Part shown: one piece after another, positions 63,014 to 64,000 of the stretch | Layout: every line of letters starts with the position of its first letter | Numbering within the stretch: position 1 is the first letter of the stretch | Assembly: GCA_036263455.1 (NCBI GenBank) | Contig: DATAGZ010000009.1 | Span: 1-64,000 of the forward strand | Reading direction: 5' to 3' | DNA from: DATAGZ01 sp036263455 | Lineage (GTDB): Bacteria > Pseudomonadota > Alphaproteobacteria > Dongiales > Dongiaceae | DNA length: 64,000 nt | Position numbers and translations under genes: made by a program | The notes under the pieces: model-generated | What the model was told of the DNA's origin: nothing | Database searches by the model: none | Seen by the model: the letters and a program-made list of their open reading frames with translations, nothing else

Positions 63014-63349
63014 CTAGGCCGCGCGCGCGACGCCCTTGGCGCGAAACATATCCTCGAGCTCGCCGCTCTGGTACATCTCGCGCACGATATCGCAGCCACC
63101 GATAAACTCGCCTTTGACGTAAAGCTGGGGAATGGTCGGCCAGTTGGAAAATTCCTTGATCCCTTGGCGCAGACCGGGGTCCTGCAAGATATCGATACCC
63201 TTGAAGGGCACACCAAGATGGGTGAGGACCTGAACAACAGCGGCTGAAAAACCACATTGCGGGAAAACCGGGGTCCCCTTCATGTACAGGACCACGTCGT
63301 TGCTGCCGATATCGTCCTGGATTCTCTTGACGATTGTCTGATCTGCCAT
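63014..63349 (-). CDS. grxD: Monothiol glutaredoxin (Grx4 family)
   Basis: A 111-residue protein with the CGFS active site (PQCGFSAAVV), the WPTIPQLYVKGEFIGGCDI glutathione site and the usual length. It carries and delivers [2Fe-2S] clusters and works with BolA, encoded just upstream. Start at 63349 follows GGAGAGG; the longer frame is not used. Confidence 0.95.
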   Translation of the reverse strand: MADQTIVKRIQDDIGSNDVVLYMKGTPVFPQCGFSAAVVQVLTHLGVPFKGIDILQDPGLRQGIKEFSNWPTIPQLYVKGEFIGGCDIVREMYQSGELEDMFRAKGVARAA

Positions 63350-63359
63350 GCTGCCTCTC

Positions 63360-63596
63360 CTAACCGGGCGGAATCTGGGTTTGCAGGGCGAGAGCATGCA
63401 GCTCGCCGCCCATTTTTTCCTTGAGCGTATTATACACCATCTGATGCTGTTGCACGCGGCTTTTGCCTACGAAAGCCGCCGAGGTCACGTAGGCGGCGTA
63501 ATGATCCCCGTCGCCGCGCAGATCCTCGATGCGCACCTCGGCATCGGGAAGGCCCAGCTTGATCAAACGCTCGATTTCACTGGCCGGCATCGGCAT
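63360..63596 (-). CDS. BolA family protein
   Basis: A 78-residue BolA protein with the conserved histidine segment FVGKSRVQQHQMVYNTL. It forms heterodimers with monothiol glutaredoxin for iron-sulfur handling. ATG overlaps the purL 3' end, with GGGAGAG as ribosome site. Confidence 0.93.
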   Translation of the reverse strand: MPMPASEIERLIKLGLPDAEVRIEDLRGDGDHYAAYVTSAAFVGKSRVQQHQMVYNTLKEKMGGELHALALQTQIPPG

Positions 63597-64000
63597 GTGG
63601 CTCTCCCATGAAGCGCGGCAACCATTCTTCGTGAATCTGCCGCATTTCTTCCAGTGATATGTGCATTTGCCCCGCCAGTGTCAATTCCTTTCCCCCAATC
63701 TCGCCCAGGCATTGACAGCCGGCTTTTTCCAAATCGAGCCGCCAGCGGGGCGCGGCGGCGAGGACATAGCGCGCCTGATCCTCGCCGAACCAATAGGCGT
63801 GCGGCGCGATATCCGTCTCGGACATCTGCAGAACGGCACCCTGGCCCGCCGCCAGCAGCATCTCGGCCACGGCTATCAACATTCCTCCATCAGAGACGTC
63901 ATGGCAGGACGAGACCATACTGGCCGCGATCCAGTCACGCACCAGCGTGCCATGGCGCCGCTCGGCACCAAGATCGATAGGGGGCGGCGGTCCGTCCTCC
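63577..64000 (-). CDS. purL: Phosphoribosylformylglycinamidine synthase II, C-terminal part
   Basis: The visible 140 residues end the large PurL subunit: a GPPPPIDLGAERRHG-like segment, then SSCHDVSDGGMLIAVAEMLLA, the classic PurL C-terminal AIRS-type motif. It converts FGAR to FGAM in purine synthesis. The gene enters from the right edge. Confidence 0.93.
   Translation of the reverse strand, partial: EDGPPPPIDLGAERRHGTLVRDWIAASMVSSCHDVSDGGMLIAVAEMLLAAGQGAVLQMSETDIAPHAYWFGEDQARYVLAAAPRWRLDLEKAGCQCLGEIGGKELTLAGQMHISLEEMRQIHEEWLPRFMGEPHADAGQ

Overview
The window looks like a chromosomal segment of an alphaproteobacterium with GC-rich DNA. The evidence is an AapJQMP-type general amino-acid transporter, a purL-bolA-grxD cluster, an HWE-family histidine kinase, a psd-pssA operon and short overlapping gene junctions. 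I cannot resolve the family from the sequence alone.

Layout. 0-5.8 kb: the start of an RTX-repeat protein, diverging from a Crp/Fnr regulator and a two-gene RND efflux pump. 5.9-8.9 kb: a three-gene operon encoding an SznF-like diiron-oxidase/cupin fusion, a small Rieske protein and an APC amino-acid permease. 8.95-11.1 kb: phospholipid synthesis (psd, pssA and a second CDP-alcohol phosphotransferase). 11.1-15.2 kb: aapJQMP. 15.3-19.7 kb: thiamine importer thiBPQ plus a ThiK-like kinase. 19.7-25.0 kb: an amino-acid ABC importer joined to cystathionine beta-synthase and gamma-lyase. 25.0-32.8 kb: a trehalose/alpha-glucoside ABC operon with an embedded GH13 alpha-glucosidase, diverging from a GH15 hydrolase. 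33.0-33.7 kb: a solitary modB. 33.7-48.4 kb: a compact podovirus-like element with terminase, P22-type portal, scaffold, SU10-type capsid, adaptors, tail proteins, a lysis-like cassette and a LexA-type repressor, but no integrase, replication gene or endolysin. 48.4-51.5 kb: hemJ, cysNC and cysD. 51.7-55.0 kb: a bufferin-type copper-peptide operon (bufA, bufB, bufC) with an overlapping secreted zinc metallopeptidase. 55.0-64 kb: cimA, trmJ, rpsD, a DEAD-box helicase, yihY, a hybrid HWE kinase, grxD, bolA and the 3' part of purL.

Two host systems stand out. The first is the SznF-like operon. The enzyme has the length and domain order of the N-nitrosating enzyme SznF and keeps all recalled metal ligands of both iron sites. 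It is paired with an apparent electron donor and an amino-acid transporter, so the operon may make a small N-N or N-O metabolite from an amino acid. The second is the bufferin operon, which carries a periplasmic peptidase translationally coupled to bufC and a strong terminator between precursor and enzymes.

The phage element has a repeated control design. Two late-gene blocks, terminase and scaffold-capsid, each have a sigma70-like promoter followed within tens of bases by an intrinsic terminator before the first gene. This suggests promoter-proximal attenuation or antitermination.
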